Assembly (NCBI GenBank): GCA_902729315.2
Contig: LR746277.1
Coordinates: 5,089,001-5,153,000 of the forward strand
Direction of reading: 5' to 3'
Length of the DNA stretch: 64,000 nucleotides
Source of the DNA: Spirodela intermedia
Lineage: Eukaryota; Streptophyta; Magnoliopsida; Alismatales; Araceae
The stretch's first letter is position 1; every line of letters begins with the position of its first letter. The notes beneath the pieces were generated by a model that did no database searches, was not told the DNA's origin, and worked only from the letters and a program-made list of their open reading frames with translations. Both the position numbers and the translations under genes were made by a program. Positions 45,314 to 56,630 of this stretch are shown here, piece by piece.

Positions 45314-45640
45314 TCAGCCAGCGCGAATTCTCTTCTTGGGACGATACGAAACGGGGGAGAACACTGAACTGAGATCTCGGGGGACGGGGAAGAAGCTCTC
45401 CGGCGAGGGGGGCCTCTTCCTCTTCGCTGGCCGGGGCTTCCTCGGCGCCGGAGGGCAAACCATGGCCGGCTTCAGCAAGTTGGCCTCCAATCTCGGCGTC
45501 ACACACGCCTCCTCCTCCACATTCGCCGCCGGCGCGGCGGCGGCGGCTGTACCATCATCCGGCAGCGGGTTATCTCGGGCCACCCGGGTCTTCAAAGGAG
45601 CGATCTTCGGCAGTTCCTCAACGACGGCTTTGGAATTCAT
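45314..45640 (-). CDS. SIAMESE-related cyclin-dependent kinase inhibitor (SMR)
   Basis: A 108-aa protein with the SMR signature motifs: EACVTPR near 45-50, CPPAPRKPRP at 62-71, KRKR (nuclear-type basic stretch) at 73-76, and FFPVPRDL at 83-90. SMR proteins are plant-specific CDK inhibitors that curb mitosis, favour endoreduplication and respond to stress (family knowledge). The last residues are KKRIRAG. The start at 45640 (MNSKAVVEELPK) is chosen because upstream sequence in the same frame is low-complexity (SLSLS) translated from a CT/GA tract. The upstream frame opens to 46015 but has no conserved content. A polyalanine stretch sits near 32-39. Which SMR subtype it is cannot be told. Confidence 0.85.
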   Translation of the reverse strand: MNSKAVVEELPKIAPLKTRVARDNPLPDDGTAAAAAPAANVEEEACVTPRLEANLLKPAMVCPPAPRKPRPAKRKRPPSPESFFPVPRDLSSVFSPVSYRPKKRIRAG

Positions 45641-45781
45641 CCTTCCACCTGAACAAGAGAGAGATAGAAGACGAGAGGGGCTAAAATTGGAAGGCAGATC
45701 ACGCCATTCGAAGAAAACGGTAGTGGTGGAGCTCTTCTGGAGAAAAACTATTCCAATTGTCTGCAGCCTGGGAAATTCAGG

Positions 45782-45785
<4 letters not shown>

Positions 45786-45829
<44 letters not shown>
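45786..45829. repeat. (GA)22 tract upstream of the SMR gene
   Basis: Perfect run of 22 GA units about 145 bases upstream of the SMR start, the longest dinucleotide tract in the window. On the minus strand it reads (CT)n and continues the reading frame upstream as a Ser-Leu repeat. Confidence 0.95.
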
Positions 45830-45832
<3 letters not shown>

Positions 45833-47160
45833 AAGAGGGAGAGAAGAGAGTGAGAGAGGCTGTGGAGTGATGTCTAGGGAGGAGAAAGGTGAGGAGGCGG
45901 CAGGCTGGAGCCAATTTGGAGTGAAGAAGAAGAAGATGAAGAAGAAGGACGATGCCCACTCCTCAAGCTTCCCCTTTTCTTCTCCTTTTCCATGCGGATC
46001 CCACTGGTTTACCACGTCCGTCGCGCTGGACGCACCAGGGGCCCACCGGCGAGCCCCCAGGCCCGGATCGAGAATAAGAGAGGGATAATTTAGTCATTAT
46101 ACCAACCACGCGTTATCCCCCCACCGCGCGACCCGCTGTTGCGTGATCCATCCGTTTCTTGGGACTCCGAGGGCTACAGAAAAATACCCTCCAATTTTGA
46201 TAGAATTACAATCAAGGCCATTGCTCAGCCGACCACCAACACGAGTTTTAAAAGTAGACGACAGATCCACGGCGAGCGGGGAGGATTCTTCAGGCAAAAG
46301 CTGCTCGGCCCACATGCCCTCCTCTTTTCTCTCTCTCTCTCTCTCTCCCTTTCTGTCCGTGAATTTTCTATCTCGCGACGGATCGAGGGAAATCTCTCTT
46401 TGGAGGAAAACGGAGAGGGAGGGGGGGGTATGCCAGGTGACGGCGAGGAAGGAGCAGAAGCCACGGCGAGAATAATTAAACCCACTGTGAACATACGGCT
46501 GCCATGTGATGCCAATCAATGGCGCAGAGGGAGCCGCCGGGAGGCCCATCTCCCCTCTCCTCAGGCTCCATCCTGGCCGGAACTCTGCCTCCGCGCCTGC
46601 TGTCATTCCTGCGGATTAAACCCATCTCTTCTCCCCGTACTTCGCCGCCGTAGGCCGTGCGCACTCCCATGGACGAAGCCAGCCGCCTTAAAGGGCGAGG
46701 AGGCCTGTCCTTCAGGGGCCTCGCCGCCCGCCGACATGGCCCACCGGCCGCCGATCAACTCAGACGAGGCTGTGGAGGATCTCTCCGAAATCGCATCTCC
46801 CGGTCTTGGACGCGGGTAGGTGGTACAGTTCGTCTCTGTATCATTCATTAACTGAGGTCGCCGGAGTAAAAGGAGGACGAGCGGCGAGAAGCTCTGATGG
46901 TATCCTTAGGCTGTTCGATAAATATTTCTACCGGGGTCATCGTCTTCTACGACAATAGAGGAGGATCGCCATCGCCGGAGCAGACGAAGGCCCATGTGAG
47001 AGCCGCCTTTAAGGGAGATCTTCTAGGGGTTTGAGCAGCCTCTTCTCTGATAAAGGAGGCGTGGGAGCCGTAACCTGCAGGTGTCAGCAGTAGGTCGCTC
47101 TGGAAAAAATGGGATTAGAAGACTCAAAAAAGATAGCAGCAGCAGCAGCAGCGGCAGAAG

Positions 47161-47290
47161 CAGGTGCATGAAATTGAGTGAAGGACGATGAGGAATGCTA
47201 TGCACTTATAGTAATCTAGTAAGAGAGGGGGGGGCAGGTGCATGAAATCGGGTGAAGACAGATGAGGAATGCTGTCTGCTTATAGTAATC
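47161..47290. repeat. Two-copy tandem repeat, 74-bp period
   Basis: CAGGTGCATGAAAT begins at 47161 and again at 47235. Both copies continue GTGAAG, GATGAGGAATGCT, and CTTATAGTAATCTAGT. The two differ at several positions, so the duplication is not very recent. Confidence 0.85.
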
Positions 47291-47561
47291 TAGTGTATGT
47301 GTGTGTATGTGAGAGAGAGGCAGTGAGAGGCATCGGATCCTGCGGGACAAGGGAGAGGAAGGATGAGCATAAGATGCCGGGGGGGTGGAGCGGTGGGAAG
47401 AGACGAGGAGAAGCAGACGACTATTCGACCACGGAAGGTGGGGGTCGGGGAGGAGGGTCAACCGGGGATCTCCCCCTCGCTGCAGCAAGAGATTCCATCG
47501 GAGCTTTCCACATCCTTTCCATTAAACCTCCCGGCCCACTGACTTTCATCTCAAATCATTA

Positions 47562-47597
<36 letters not shown>

Positions 47598-49135
47598 TCA
47601 CTCTCATATGAATAGATGTACATATTTGTTTATGGAGGCCTTCCCCGGGCCCGGATATGGCGGATCTGGGTAAGGGAGTTGTTTCTGAACGGGCCGGCCC
47701 GGCCCGTGGAGGGTGTTAATGAGGATGACAACGTTTCGCTGGCCCCCACGTGCTGTCATAGTAGTCATGCACGTGCGATAATATATTTTTTTCCCACTTC
47801 TTTGCTCATCGGGATTGCCGACGTCATGAAAAGGCCAGATTTTTCGACAATTTTCGGTTGCGTTCCGACGTGACCTCATCGGATCCTTCGGACGCGTCCT
47901 GCCAATCGTCAGTAGGGGCCGGGGTCAGACCGCCTTGGAGTCCACGTGGGGTGTGTGAGAATTGCCACGTAGTACCAACACAGGACAAGTCAGCAGCAAT
48001 CAAGATAGAAGCACGAATACTGATTTGACTTTTACCAGCCGAGCACGATAACTCTGGACAAATTATCGTCCACGCCACCTCTAACATGATCCCTCGTCAA
48101 CTTGAAAATATTAAAGATCGCAAAATCAAAGCACAGTGATAGATTACAACGAAATAATCCACGTAGAAAAATGGCCCGGGTTACCACTAGGCCGCAAGCA
48201 AGCTCAGGCTCGTCCCGATGGGGCCGAGCAACACAAGGACATGCTTCTTGCTCCCCTTCTCTCTCTCTCTCTCTCTCTCTCTTACTTATTACATTTGTCA
48301 GGCCGCGTGCCAACGTCTCTATACTCCGTGCGGAGGAAAACCGCATATTTGGGCAGCCATGAATGCTAAGTTTTATGATCCCAAGTTTTGGGTGGAAGAG
48401 AGAGAGAGAGGTGATTCCCCGTCGATCAACCGGCGGCAAGAAGAGGGAGTGCAGCCCCACGAGCACACGCAGAAACCTTAAAAAATTATCCGTCGCATCG
48501 GATGCTTCTTCCGGGCTGTCTAGGGGAGGGAGGACATGGGGAGATGCCCAGCCTTCATGGGACCCGTCTCCTCGTTTCTATCAGCTCCGCCGTGGATTGC
48601 TTCGCCCAGACCCGTTGCCGATGTCTCTCCATTGGGCCGCTGAACGAAACTCTCCTGACATTGGTAATGGGCATCCGCGAGAGAGCGAGAGCGAGAGTAC
48701 CCACGACAATTTCAAAGGTCGCAGTTTTCAGGATGGAACACCAGCTGTGCCATGCTCTCTTGTCGTCTCTCTCTCTCTCTCTCTCTTCACCCCCAACGAT
48801 GGGAATGAATGTCATGGGCTCTTCCCCTCCTCCTCAGCGCTAGATATGGGCTCAGTTGGGAAAAAGTGCACACGTGGCACACCTGGGCGAGATCTGGGCC
48901 GGTCACCGTATGCGTGCCGATGAGGTTCGAGTTGGGACCCTCCGATGGGCTCGTATCGGACCAACATGTAGTGGGCTGTCGGAAGGCCATGTTGTTAACG
49001 GGCCAGTTCTTTTTGGCCCAGCAGAGTTTCGTACTGGAGCAGAGTCGATGTGACCGCCGTTAAATGGTCCCCCTCCCCCCTTCCATAGTCCTAGCTGGCA
49101 GTGCCGCCTGGAGGAGGACGAGAGATGGTGGTAAT

Positions 49136-49794
49136 AGTCAATCTGCACCGTCGTTGACCCACTGGAGAGAGCCACCGGTCAAACGCCCACATCGTTCGAT
49201 TTGACACCAGACATGGAGAAGTCAGGATGTCTCTGAAGCACCGATCGGGCGGTCACGATTTGTGTACGTTGTGTCTGGAATCGATCTTTCATGCTGAACG
49301 GTGGGATCGTTGCCATGGAAGGGAGGAGTCACGGGCGCGGCCACCGCCTCATTATTGTTCTCAGTTGACTTATTTCCTCTCTCCTCACGTGATTTCTGGG
49401 CCCTACGGAAGCGAGAAATCCGAATAATAACTGTCCACGGGGTCCGTAGACGGCTGAGATCCTCTCAACGTGCCGTCGCCGGTTTCCTTGTCGGTACGTC
49501 AGTCAACAGGCCCTCCGCGAAGGGGTATGGAAGCCCCCCCTCCCACCCCGTCCTGTCTCTTTATCGCGTCCCGAGATTTTTATTTTCTCGTTGGGGGCGG
49601 TGACGGAGGACGGGGTCCCGAGGTTGCCCGAAAAGAGCGTGAAAAAATCGCGAGACAGAGCGGTCCAAGCGGCAGATGGCGTCCGAATTTACTGAAGCAA
49701 CCGGCCACCTACTTCGGTCGACGGAGTCGCTCAGGGCTATCCCGAGGCGGTGGTGGCAGATCTCAGCCGTTGGATTGAAAGGGACCTTTTGACT
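49136..49794. promoter_or_regulatory. W-box cluster in the WRKY gene promoter
   Basis: Six W-box cores (TTGACY, either strand) occur at 49136-49141, 49154-49159, 49177-49182, 49365-49370, 49501-49506 and 49789-49794. WRKY proteins bind this motif, and WRKY promoters often carry them for auto- and cross-regulation (established knowledge). The last site is 217 bases upstream of the WRKY start codon. Confidence 0.7.
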
Positions 49795-49849
49795 CGAATC
49801 TTCACACTTGTTTTCCACGACCCTGAGCGTCGTCGCCGGGCCCTTTCAG

Positions 49850-49856
49850 GATAAAA
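49850..49856 (+). promoter_or_regulatory. TATA-like element of the WRKY gene
   Basis: AGGATAAAAGCC about 155 bases before the start codon is the best TATA-like match upstream of the WRKY gene. Confidence 0.4.
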
Positions 49857-50010
49857 GCCTGCTACCCCCTATCTCCTGCGGAGCCCCCTTCTTTCTCCTC
49901 CTCTTTCTTCTTGACCTGCTTGTTCATGGTCCTCTGCGGGTAGGGTTCAGCCGGAAGCGGGGTCTCTCTGTTCCTTTCTTCTTGCTCTTCTTCTCGGGAA
50001 GACGGGACCG

Positions 50011-51202
50011 ATGGCGCTCGATCCGATGGGCCTGTCGAAGATGGATGAGCAGCTCGCGATTCAGGAGGCGGCGGCGGCGGGCATCCGCAGCATGGAGCAC
50101 CTCGTCTTCCAGCTCTCCGGCACTGCCCGGCACAAGCAAGTGGACTGCAGGGAGATCGCCGATTTTACGGTGACCAAGTTCAAGAAGGTCATCTCCCTGC
50201 TGAATCGGACGGGCCACGCGCGGTTCCGCGGGAGTGCTGCCACCCCCGCTTCATCTGCTCCCTCCTCCGCTGGCGCCGCCGCCAGGCGGGCGTCGCCGGC
50301 CACGCCGTCCTTCTCCGCCCCCGTCACCACGGATCTGAACTTTGCCCCTGTGTCGCCGCCGGTGAAGCCGGCGCCGGCGTTCCTCGCGCTTGACTTCACG
50401 AAGCCCAGCCCGGTGGCGCAGAAGGGCGGCGAGATGACGGTGGCGAGCCAGTTCTCCAAGGAGACCTTCAGCATCTCCCCGCCGATGTCGTCGACGAACT
50501 CGTCCTTCTTGTCGTCCATCACCGGCGACGGCAGCGTCTCGAACGGGAAGCAGGGTTCGTCCATCCTCCTACCCTCCCCCACCTTGTCCGCCGGAAAGCC
50601 CCCTCTCTCCTCGTCCTACAAGAGGAAGTGCCCCGCCCACTCGGACATCTCCGGCAAACACTCCGGCTCCAGTGGCCGCTGCCATTGCTCGAAGAAGAGG
50701 TATAGCTATGACTTCAACGCGCTTCCCTCTGGACATGGCCGTCGCTCATTCCCCCGTCTGAAAGAAGTATGCTTTGCTGCTAAAAACTTGCAGAAAATCT
50801 CGGCTGAAGAAGGTGATGAAAGTCCCGGCCATCAGCTCCAAGGTCGCCGACATTCCGCCGGACGAGTTCTCGTGGAGGAAGTACGGCCAGAAGCCCATCA
50901 AGGGGTCACCCTTCCCAAGGTAAGCGTTCGATCCACGCCCCTCCTCGAAGATACATCGATGTCTAGGGTTTCCAAATCCCTGATCCCCGCCATCTCTTCT
51001 TCTTCCTGTTCGCAGAGGGTACTACAAGTGCAGCACCATGAGGGGATGCCCCGCCAGGAAGCACGTCGAGAGGGACCCCAACGACCCCTCGATGCTCATC
51101 GTCACCTACGAGGGCGAGCACCGCCATGGGCAGCACGGCGTCCCCGACGGCGGCCATCTCGCCCTCGCCCAGCCCGTCGGCAACCTCGTGTTCGAGTCCT
51201 AG
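50011..51202 (+). CDS. WRKY: Group IId WRKY transcription factor
   Basis: Three exons: 50011-50699, 50794-50919 and 51016-51202, with introns of 94 and 96 bp, encode 333 aa. The N-terminal calmodulin-binding C-motif ([16 protein letters not shown], 51-66) is followed by HARF at 69-72. A Ser/Pro/Ala-rich middle precedes the plant zinc cluster [12 protein letters not shown], which spans the first splice junction. The WRKY domain contains WRKYGQK at 257-263 and a C-X5-C-X23-H-X-H zinc finger (C277, C283, H307, H309; the last pair is HRH). The second intron lies in the PFPR|GYYKC position typical of the WRKY family. These features place it in group IId (WRKY7/11/15/17 kind), nuclear factors often repressing basal defence (family knowledge). 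Both splice choices restore the frame exactly. The trailer has a (GA)n tract. Confidence 0.95.
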
Positions 51203-51242
51203 TGAGCCGATCACTAGATCGATCGCCGCCCATGGCCAGGGG

Positions 51243-51295
<53 letters not shown>

Positions 51296-53268
51296 TGGGG
51301 GGAGGGAAGGCAAGGACCAGTACACAGCCTGCTGTGACAGCTGCCTGCTCCTAGAGCAGCCGGCGCCGGCGGAGCCTCGGAGATGCTCCGCTTCTTTTTC
51401 TTTTTTCTGTTCAACTTCTCTCGGAACGTGTTCTTCCTTGGACTCTGCTTCCCCGCCTTCCCACACTCTTCTCCCTCCCTCATTTCGATATCTTTGTAAA
51501 GACTTTTGCCCGGAAACGAGAAGAAAAGCAGAAGATGCCGGAAAATTTGACCATCGCCCTTCATTCCCTGTCACTCAAAACCCAGAAAAAAAAGAAACAT
51601 TTCTTTTTCTCCCTCGCCGCCGCCACTGTGGGAAGCCAGAGCGGTCAAACCGATGCTCCCTCTCTCTCTCCCCTCTCATAAAATCACCGTTGTCGCTGGC
51701 GCAGGTCGTCGGTCTGCGTCAGCGGCCTCGGCGCGGCTCATTGATGGCTAGTGGGCTCGGCCTCGGATGGAACCCGCCGGCCCCGATGTCGGGAGACTTT
51801 CAGGCGCCGTAATGAGGGAGGAGTAATAACGCCGGACACTAAGTCCACTCCGACAGAGCGGTCAAACGGATCCCACTTCTCTCTCTATCCCCCCCGCCCC
51901 CTCATAATTGCCGCCAGCCGTCCAAATCGCCAGCCCGATCCGCTTTCACTCGCGTCCCTCCAAATCTAACGTTGACCGTCGAGCGAGGTTCCCACCCTGT
52001 ATCAGGATCCGAAATCCACTTGGACCCATTAGGGCGACGCGGGAAGGGTAGGTTCATCCGTTCTCGAGGTCAACCCCGTAACCGCTGACGAAAGAACACC
52101 GGACCGCGTAGGGATTCGGAGGATTCCAGGGCGGGACCCACCTTCTTCAAGTCTCCGATTTGACCTACCCAGACTTGTGTCCTGGGGGGGCGTTGACGCG
52201 TGTAGTGCGGGAGATGGTGTAGGAACACGTTTGCTCACGAGGGGAAGGTGTGGTGGGAGGTGACCGTAGCGCTGATATACGCGTAGAGTCGGTCCCTTCC
52301 ACGCGGGCGGGGAGTTTCTGCGTGGAGGCGGCCGCGGGGGTGTGGAGATGGATCGGAATTCTGGTAGGGGGTAAAATGGTCTTCTAAACCACTATTGCGG
52401 CCCACTAAGAATGCCATGTCCGGCCCAAAAGAGGGGAGTGGGGATCGGAACTCCTCCATTTGACAAGTGTGCAGTTTGAAACGGCACAAGTCAACCGATA
52501 TCACGTGTCGACCGAAGGGCTTCTTATCTCTCTTCCCCGCGACCGACCGTTTCTAGATGGGCGTCTTTTTCGGTGTTTTTTTTTCCCCCCAATCCAAACG
52601 GCATCTACCAGGAAAATTACGTGACATCGTCAAATGCCAGCAAATCGCGGAATCGTCCTACCCAAAGGGGAGCCCCCCAGACGCCAAGGGGAAGCTTCTG
52701 GAGCCATTTATTTTCTTCTCTCTCTCTCTCTCTCTCTCTTAATTCTCTCTCTAGAGTACCCACGGTTGAGTAGCTCACCGTGGCGAGAAACCCTTCCCCG
52801 TGTCGTTACCTTCTCTGTGTGCCCAGAGAAGTCCAGAAGTCTGGACATAACTCTCGAGTCCAGGGTAGTTGCAGGTGGGCGTAATGCCCCTTCATCATCA
52901 TTCATCCCCTTCCTCAGTTTATCACGCTACGCATCATCAGCCGTAGCCTCATGCATACCCGATTTCTCTCCCTCTTTTCCTCCCGGAAATTCATGCTCTT
53001 CCCGTGATCTCCTCCGCCATCTATCGGGGGATCTCGAGCATCAAGCTCGCCCACGCATTCGAGAACGCAGTGTCCAATTCATTGCCCTCCCCCCTCTCTC
53101 TCTCCCTCTGCGCAAACCCTAAATTCACCGTGGGGCGGGGAGGCAGGCCAATTTTGTTGATCTTTCCCCGAGCTCGGCTTCGGAATCCTTACCCAGGCCT
53201 GCCTCCTCAACCCCGTGGGACGTCTGTATCTGTTCCTCCATTTTCTGGATTGGAATCGGCTTCGGTGC
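51203..53268. other. Intergenic region between WRKY and EXO70
   Basis: No gene supported. GA tract at 51246-51283 just past the WRKY stop; CT tract at 52717-52739. Several short frames are open in GC-rich sequence only by composition. The last 300 bases are the EXO70 leader. Confidence 0.5.
51246..51283. repeat. (GA)n tract in the WRKY 3' UTR
   Basis: About 19 GA units, then GACAGACAGACAG, 44 bases after the stop codon and so probably in the mRNA. Confidence 0.9.
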
Positions 53269-55362
53269 ATGGCTCGACGGTCCTCCTCTCTCTTCAGAGG
53301 TGGACCCAAGGTCCGCGGCGGTGGCGGTGGAGGCGGAATTGAGAATCTCCTTGCGGTACGGCGATCTCTCGAGTCGATCTTGAAGAAGTCGCGGGCCCTC
53401 GCCTCCGCCGTGGAAAACGCAGGTCTCGGGATCGATGAGATCTACCATCGTCTCCCCGATCTCGAGGCTGCCGTACGGCCGTCGGGCGCCCCGAAGGGAG
53501 CTCTTGCCGGAGCTGGCAGCCACATTGGGCGCGCCGTGAGCCCCGGCTCCGTCGTCCTCAAGGTGTTCGACGCCTTGCACGGGCTGGAGCCGTTCCTGCT
53601 CACCGACCCCCTCGACGATCTCCAGGGCTACCTCTCCGTCCTCAAGCGCCTCGAGGAGGCCATCCAGTTCCTTGGTGACAACTGCGGCCACGCGATCCAG
53701 TGGCTCGAGGACAGCGTCGACTACCTCGAGGAGAGCTCTCTTGCGGACGACCGCTACCTCGCCAGATTGAGGACATCCTTGAAATCTCTGAAGGATTCTA
53801 AGTCCCCCCTCGATGGCGGCCTCCTCGACGCCGCACTTGAGCGCCTCGAGTCCGCCTTCCGCCGCCTGCTCGTCGACAGCAGCGTCTCTCTCGCATTGGC
53901 GTTGCCGTCGTCCAAGCCCCTCAACGCCATCAGAGAGGACCAGAAGCTCCCCCAGGTGATCGCTCCGTCCCCGCTCCCCATGCCAGTCATCCAGCAGCTC
54001 CTCTCCATTCTGGACAGGCTATCCGCCAATGGCCGGGTAGAAAGGTGTTCCAAGATCTACGCCGAAGTGAGGGGATCCAACGCCCAGGCGACCCTGGGGA
54101 ACCTCGGCCTGGACTACCTCAGCATTTCCGCCCAGGAGTTCGTCGACGTCAGGCGCATTGACGTCGAGATCGTCGAGTGGATGAAGCACCTCGAGTTTGC
54201 GGTGAAGCATGTCCTGGAGGCCGAATTCAAGCTGTGCTATGAGATCTTCGGCCGCTTTGGGCCCCCAGATTTCTGGAAGAATTGCTTTGCAGACATTGCT
54301 ACCCAGGCCGGGCTCCTCTCGTTCCTCCAGTTCGGGATGACGGTGACAGAGAGCAGGACTGACCCGGACAAGCTACTGAAGCTCCTGGAGATATTCGGTT
54401 TCCTGAACAGATTAAGGTCGGATTTCAATCGGCTCTTCGGCATGAAGCCCTGCGCAAAGATTCAGAGCATCACCAGAGATCTCATAAAGAGGGTCATCGA
54501 CGGGGCATGCGAAATTTTCTTTGATCTCCATAACCAGGCGAAGTCGCAGGGGCAGAGGCCGCCGCCGTCGGATGGCGGCGTGCCAAAGGTCGTCACCTTC
54601 CTCGTAGATTATTGCAACAGGCTGCTCGGGGATGATCACAAGCCCCTCCTGACGCAGGTTCTGGATATCCACCAGAGCTGGAGAGGAGAGAACCTCCAGG
54701 AAGGGCTCGTCACCAAGGCAATAATGGAGATAATCGTCGCCCTGGAGCGTAACCTCGAAGCATGGTCGAAGGCCTACGACGACGCCACCCTCTCCTACAT
54801 CTTCAGTATCAACACCCACAGCTATTTCTACAGGCAACTGAAGGGCACCAGACTTGGGGACCTCTTGGACGATCAGCGGCTGAGGGATCACGACGCCCTC
54901 ACAGACTACTACTCCACATTATACCTGAGAAACTGCTGGGGAAGGCTCCCTCCGTTTCTGAGCAGGAAAGGCCTCATCTTGGTCTCAAAGGGGAGAGCAG
55001 CAACCATCGATCTGGTCAAGAAGCGCTTCACCGCCTTCAACGAAGCCTTCGACGAGATCCACCGGAAGCACTCCGTCTGGGTTATCCCGGACAAGGATCT
55101 GAGGGAGAAGCTCTCCCAGCTCGCGGTCCAGACGGTGGTCCCAGTTTACCGGAGCTTCCTGCAGAGTTACGGTTCTCTCGTCAAGCAAGACTCAAACTCC
55201 GACAAGCACATCAAGCACACGGCCGAGTCCTTGGAGAATTCGATCGGCTCCCTCTTTCAGCATAAGCCAGCCCGATCACCGAGCCTGCAAGCTGCCCAGT
55301 CAAACGGAAAGGTCAACGATGCGGCGAGAATCAACCAGTATCAGTCCCCCCCTGCTAGATGA
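53269..55362 (+). CDS. EXO70: EXO70 exocyst subunit, single exon
   Basis: A 697-aa EXO70 protein, a subunit of the exocyst complex that tethers secretory vesicles at the plasma membrane; plants have many copies. The N-terminal coiled-coil half covers about residues 20-290 and contains SLESILKKSRALASAVE and the PSGAPKG loop. The C-terminal Exo70 domain (about 300-680) includes VEWMKHLEFAVKHVL, GLLSFLQFGMTVTESR, ITRDLIKRVIDGACEIF and KGTRLGDLLDDQ, followed by RDLVKKRF-like VKKRFTAFNEAFDEI and PDKDLREKLSQLAVQ, then a Ser/Gln-rich tail. The start at 53269 (MARRSSSLFRGG) is preferred over the 18-codon longer in-frame start at 53215, because the extension is hydrophobic and leader-like. The lack of introns is common in most plant EXO70 clades other than EXO70A. 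I cannot assign the clade with certainty; G-type is possible. Confidence 0.93.
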   Translation: MARRSSSLFRGGPKVRGGGGGGGIENLLAVRRSLESILKKSRALASAVENAGLGIDEIYHRLPDLEAAVRPSGAPKGALAGAGSHIGRAVSPGSVVLKVFDALHGLEPFLLTDPLDDLQGYLSVLKRLEEAIQFLGDNCGHAIQWLEDSVDYLEESSLADDRYLARLRTSLKSLKDSKSPLDGGLLDAALERLESAFRRLLVDSSVSLALALPSSKPLNAIREDQKLPQVIAPSPLPMPVIQQLLSILDRLSANGRVERCSKIYAEVRGSNAQATLGNLGLDYLSISAQEFVDVRRIDVEIVEWMKHLEFAVKHVLEAEFKLCYEIFGRFGPPDFWKNCFADIATQAGLLSFLQFGMTVTESRTDPDKLLKLLEIFGFLNRLRSDFNRLFGMKPCAKIQSITRDLIKRVIDGACEIFFDLHNQAKSQGQRPPPSDGGVPKVVTFLVDYCNRLLGDDHKPLLTQVLDIHQSWRGENLQEGLVTKAIMEIIVALERNLEAWSKAYDDATLSYIFSINTHSYFYRQLKGTRLGDLLDDQRLRDHDALTDYYSTLYLRNCWGRLPPFLSRKGLILVSKGRAATIDLVKKRFTAFNEAFDEIHRKHSVWVIPDKDLREKLSQLAVQTVVPVYRSFLQSYGSLVKQDSNSDKHIKHTAESLENSIGSLFQHKPARSPSLQAAQSNGKVNDAARINQYQSPPAR

Positions 55363-56630
55363 GAACGTGGGATTTGGGTTATATGTCTAGCCTGTAGATA
55401 CCTGGTAGATATTCCCCCATCCCCCGGTTTTAGGCTTCTTTGATTCATTTTAGGCTCATAGAAACAGGTTATTTGTACAGACACTCACACACAAGATGAG
55501 ACTTTCCTCGTTAACGGACACAATCAGTGGTTCTTGGTTCTTGTTTCTTGCTGCGATGTCTCCTGATGAGATTCTCTGCTCCGAGGAAAGCTGTAATCAT
55601 GTTACCAACGGTGTGGGGCTGTTTGAGCTCGATTTGGGGACATGTTTCGTTGACCCTGCCAGCCGCAGGGCTGCGCCGAGCTGGTTTGCTGGTTGGCGGC
55701 GGCGGGCCTAGCGGTTGCCTCCAGTCAACGTTTCGGATGTCTTCCCGCGGGCCAGCGTATCCCGAAAGGATTAGTCATGCAAACCCTTGCATGACCCTTG
55801 TTTCTTCGTAGATTTCCGCAATCGATTTTCTCATTTAAGGTTTCTGATTGTTCCTGATCGCGATCCTATTTACTATTAAAGGCAACAGTGCCGAAGCGTG
55901 GGCCCCATAGTTCTAAAGCCCATATGGGGCCCACCAAATCTCATCCTATAGATCATGTCGGGTGAAAAATGGGCTACCTCATTTTTAGCCTTGGCGGACA
56001 ACGAATCTCCGGACAGCTGGCCAACGGCCCAATGGAGGACGGCGCTTTCACCACCCATGTCGTGCCACGCGTACTTTTCCACGTGTTCTCTGGTTTTCGA
56101 AGGTGAGTCAAATCAGCTCACAGCTGTCTCTACATGTCCTATTTGATAACGCATTACGAAAAAACGATAACATGAAAGCCTACAGATCAGACGGGGCTGC
56201 TTCTTCCGACACTGCGATGATGTCCACGTGATCCATGTCGCTTCCTTGGATATTCCGTCCATTACCGTTATATCCACGTTTAATAAGTTTCAAGGTGCGT
56301 ACGAGGGAGAGAGAGAGAGATAGAGAGAGAGGATAGGTTCGGTGGGGATGGGGCGACAGATGGGAGTTTCCTGGGCATGAGAGAGGGTGTCGCTGTCAAC
56401 GACACGTAGGAGACTCTGCTTCTCCGTAGAACGTGTCAAAGGTCCGGCTTAAAGGTGGCGGCGAGCCGGGCTGCGCGGTCTTCCTCTCCCTCTCCCTCTT
56501 CGTCTCCCTCTCTGTGTGGCTTCTTGCGTAAGCCGCAGCTCGGCGGCCAACGGGTGTTCTGCCGATTGATGACAGCAAGGCGGACGGAGAGGAAAACAGC
56601 TGTCCCGGGGAGGAGGAGAGGGAGGCAGAG
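55363..56630. other. Intergenic region between EXO70 and the OXS3-like gene
   Basis: No gene. It includes the EXO70 trailer (frames after 55496 have no domain) and the upstream region of the OXS3-like gene, with GA/GAGA stretches near 56308-56328. Confidence 0.5.

Larger units (their letters stand above)
45641..50010. other. Intergenic region: repeats and the WRKY promoter
   Basis: No gene supported. (GA)22 at 45786-45829 lies in the leader of the SMR gene. GC-rich 46.1-46.85 kb opens several unmatched frames on both strands. CT or CA tracts are at 46329-46347, 47562-47597, 48259-48282 and 48766-48786. A 74-bp two-copy repeat is at 47161-47290. 49.1-49.8 kb holds a W-box cluster and is the WRKY gene's promoter. 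Confidence 0.5.

Noticed and set aside
46097-46851. Frames around 46.1-46.85 kb on both strands
   Set aside because: Low-complexity and composition-driven, interrupted by a CT tract, no homology that I recognise.
53215-53268. Upstream start for EXO70
   Set aside because: The 18-codon extension is hydrophobic and unlike EXO70 N-termini; the ATG at 53269 is preferred.
54762-55265. Frames in other phases within the EXO70, AAA-ATPase and DUF1336 genes
   Set aside because: Shadow frames of GC-rich exons, without domains.
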